Assembly (NCBI GenBank): GCA_964434735.1
Contig: CAYSWK010000029.1
Span: forward strand, 1-14,405
DNA: 14,405 bases
Source: CAYSWK01 sp964434735
GTDB lineage: Archaea; Micrarchaeota; Micrarchaeia; Anstonellales; Bilamarchaeaceae
Reading direction: 5' to 3'
Made by a program: the position numbers and the translations under genes. The notes beneath the pieces are model-generated. The model was not told the DNA's origin. It was given only the letters and a program-made list of their open reading frames with translations, and searched no databases. Of this stretch, positions 12,769 to 14,405 are shown piece after piece (positions within the stretch are counted from its first letter, which is position 1; every line of letters starts with the position of its first letter).

Positions 12769-12778
12769 ATACTTAAAT
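12769..12778 (+). promoter_or_regulatory. TATA box for AMP phosphorylase gene
   Basis: ATACTTAAAT is centred about 25 nt upstream of the ATG at 12799 and begins 1 nt after the stop of the CorA-like gene. It supports the N-terminally extended start of the AMP phosphorylase. Confidence 0.5.
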
Positions 12779-12798
12779 CTCATGTGATTTTGGGTACT

Positions 12799-14405
12799 AT
12801 GGCACCTCAAAAAAGCAAGGCCCAGGAACTTGATCCAAAAGTTAATGGTTATCATTTTGTCGAGAAGGAAAAGAAGCACGTTGATGTTTGGCGGTACAAG
12901 CCATACAACTGCGTTGTGAAAGTCATTGACGTCATGACTGGCCGTAAAATTATCGTTCTCAATGAAGATCAGGCAAAAGGACATGACATTTATTCAGGTT
13001 ATCGCACTCAGGTTAATTTTGGTAAAAAATCTTTTGTAGCAACTGTCGATACATCAAGCCAACTTGTCAAGCATGGTGAAGTCGGAGTTTTTCGTGACGT
13101 TGCAAAGGAGTTTGATTTCCATGACGGAGATCAGGTCGAACTTGTTCACCTTAATCGTCCGGATTCAATCGCATGCATTAAGAAAAAACTTGACGGCGGG
13201 TCGCTTTCTGACAAGGAAGTTCAGACTGTTGTTGATGAAATAATGAACAATGAGCTTTCAGAGGCCGAAACATCTGCATGGGTTACTGCCGCATATATTA
13301 GAGGTTTCACTGATGACGAAATTGTTGCACTTACGTATGCAACCATGAATTCCGGGCAAAAACTTAATCTTGGTAAAAAAGTGGTTCTTGACAAACATTG
13401 TGTAGGGGGCGTAGCAGGAAATCGGACTACGATGGTCGTAGTCCCCATGATCGCTGCTGCAGGGTACTATATTCCAAAAACATCTTCGCGTTCCATTACG
13501 AGTGCCGCAGGAACTGCGGACACGATGGAAACGCTTGCCGAAGTCACATTCAGCATCGAGGAAATGAAAAGTATTGTCCTCAAATCCTATGGTGCAATGG
13601 TGTGGGGTGGAGGTATGGCGCTTGCCCCTGTTGATGATCGTTTGATAAAAATTAGGCATCCTCTTTCGCTTGACCCTGAAGGAATGCTCTTAGCAAGTAT
13701 TCTAGGCAAGAAAAAATCGGTCGGTGCAACCCACGTTCTTATCGATATCCCTGTGGGCCGAGGTGCAAAGATTGCTTCTGTTGAACGTGCACAACAGCTT
13801 GCCCAGCACTTCAAGGAAATCGGAAAGCGTATTGATATGAAAATGGAAATTATCATTACTGATGGCGCTGAGCCCGTTGGCAACGGCATTGGCCCGGGCC
13901 TTGAATGCTTTGACGTTCTTTCGGTTCTTTCAGGGAAAGGTCCCGAGGATTTGCGCCATAAATCCATCGTAATGACGGGGAAACTTCTTGAGTCGGTTGG
14001 TGCATGCTCTCCTGAGAATAGTTATGCTGCTGCTGAAAAACTTATTACCTCAGGAAAAGCGCTTAAGAAAATGAGGGAAATCATTGGACTTCAAGGAGGT
14101 AATGAGAACGTGAAGCTTGATGACCTCCCTATTGGCAAGTATACATATGATTTCAAGAGCAATACAAACGGACAAATTTTCCATATTGACAATAAGGCAA
14201 TGTCAAAAATTGCACGTATTGCCGGAGCTCCCCGTGATAAGGGCGCAGGAGTATATCTTCATAAGACTCGAGGTGCGCGAGTTACGCGTGGCGACAAGAT
14301 ATTTACTATCCATGCGGAAAGCGAATCAAAACTTTCCTTTGCAGTAAAGGCACTTGAGGACCTTGAGCCTGTTGAAATGAGGAAAATGCTGCTTGAGACG
14401 ATACA
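12799..14405 (+). CDS. deoA: AMP phosphorylase (archaeal DeoA family), 3' end beyond window
   Basis: The frame is open from ATG 12799 to the window end, giving 535 residues with no stop. The enzyme phosphorolyses AMP (and CMP/UMP) to the base and ribose 1,5-bisphosphate, the first step of the archaeal NMP pathway leading to type III RuBisCO. Diagnostic segments are KHCVGGVAGNRTT (199-211), PKTSSRSITSAAGTADTME (226-244), VWGGGMALAPVDD and the C-terminal IFTIHAE. Two changes stand out: family members usually have HSxGGVPGN where this has HCVGGVAGN. About 35 charged residues precede the usual start (core begins near YNCVVKVIDVMTG), so it is longer than the roughly 500-residue norm. Only a few C-terminal residues should be missing. 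No RuBisCO or isomerase gene is within view. Confidence 0.93.
   Translation, partial: MAPQKSKAQELDPKVNGYHFVEKEKKHVDVWRYKPYNCVVKVIDVMTGRKIIVLNEDQAKGHDIYSGYRTQVNFGKKSFVATVDTSSQLVKHGEVGVFRDVAKEFDFHDGDQVELVHLNRPDSIACIKKKLDGGSLSDKEVQTVVDEIMNNELSEAETSAWVTAAYIRGFTDDEIVALTYATMNSGQKLNLGKKVVLDKHCVGGVAGNRTTMVVVPMIAAAGYYIPKTSSRSITSAAGTADTMETLAEVTFSIEEMKSIVLKSYGAMVWGGGMALAPVDDRLIKIRHPLSLDPEGMLLASILGKKKSVGATHVLIDIPVGRGAKIASVERAQQLAQHFKEIGKRIDMKMEIIITDGAEPVGNGIGPGLECFDVLSVLSGKGPEDLRHKSIVMTGKLLESVGACSPENSYAAAEKLITSGKALKKMREIIGLQGGNENVKLDDLPIGKYTYDFKSNTNGQIFHIDNKAMSKIARIAGAPRDKGAGVYLHKTRGARVTRGDKIFTIHAESESKLSFAVKALEDLEPVEMRKMLLETI

Noticed and set aside
1..14405. Mobile element, CRISPR array, toxin-antitoxin or prophage signals
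   Set aside because: I looked for transposase or integrase motifs, terminal repeats, regularly spaced repeats and toxin families, and saw none. Integration next to tRNA-Glu was also considered, but there is no duplicated tRNA end or integrase.

Overview
The window is archaeal chromosome. The evidence is ribosomal protein S6e next to translation factor aIF2 gamma, an archaeal-type HMG-CoA synthase, an archaeal-type AMP phosphorylase, a tRNA gene with no encoded CCA, and TATA boxes about 22-28 nt upstream of many start codons. Gene spacing is tight, most genes are single with their own promoter, and three convergent pairs abut or overlap. A DPANN-type lineage (Woesearchaeota, Pacearchaeota or Diapherotrites-like) is my inference; I cannot fix the lineage from sequence alone. 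No insertion sequence, integrase, CRISPR array or phage gene is visible, so this reads as ordinary core chromosome with a few odd features.

Left part (1-2518): the 3' end of an msrA-like gene, a small membrane protein with a possible PH-like cytoplasmic domain, an HMG-CoA synthase without its usual thiolase and DUF35 partner genes, a convergent Nudix hydrolase of the Ap4A-hydrolase type, and tRNA-Glu(UUC). Next (2571-5470): a TauE/SafE permease divergent from a two-gene translation operon (S6e, aIF2 gamma), then a purine-type phosphoribosyltransferase. The aIF2 gamma has lost the cysteines of the zinc knuckle expected in this family.

Centre (5471-11008): an orphan lipoprotein and a complete Hsp70 system on the minus strand. 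In transcription order it is grpE, a 40-residue small ORF with a strong Shine-Dalgarno site, dnaK, a hairpin plus T-rich terminator, a mini J-domain protein with a Cys cluster, and dnaJ. A winged-helix protein is divergent from grpE across an AT-rich shared promoter and is the obvious candidate regulator of the locus. DnaK, the J proteins and GrpE would form one folding machine: J proteins stimulate ATP hydrolysis and GrpE exchanges nucleotide.

Right part (11005-14405): a stand-alone receiver-domain protein, convergent with the winged-helix gene and divergent from a CorA-like membrane protein whose GMN signature is replaced by VPN. The window ends with an AMP phosphorylase, nearly complete, carrying an N-terminal extension. 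The phosphoribosyltransferase and AMP phosphorylase point to nucleotide salvage or NMP recycling.

The most unusual items are the small ORF inside the grpE-dnaK operon, the candidate divergent heat-shock regulator, the zinc-less aIF2 gamma, and the receiver/CorA-like pair with an inverted repeat over one promoter. Several starts were moved downstream to the ATG about 22-28 nt after a TATA box, which suggests widespread leaderless transcripts.
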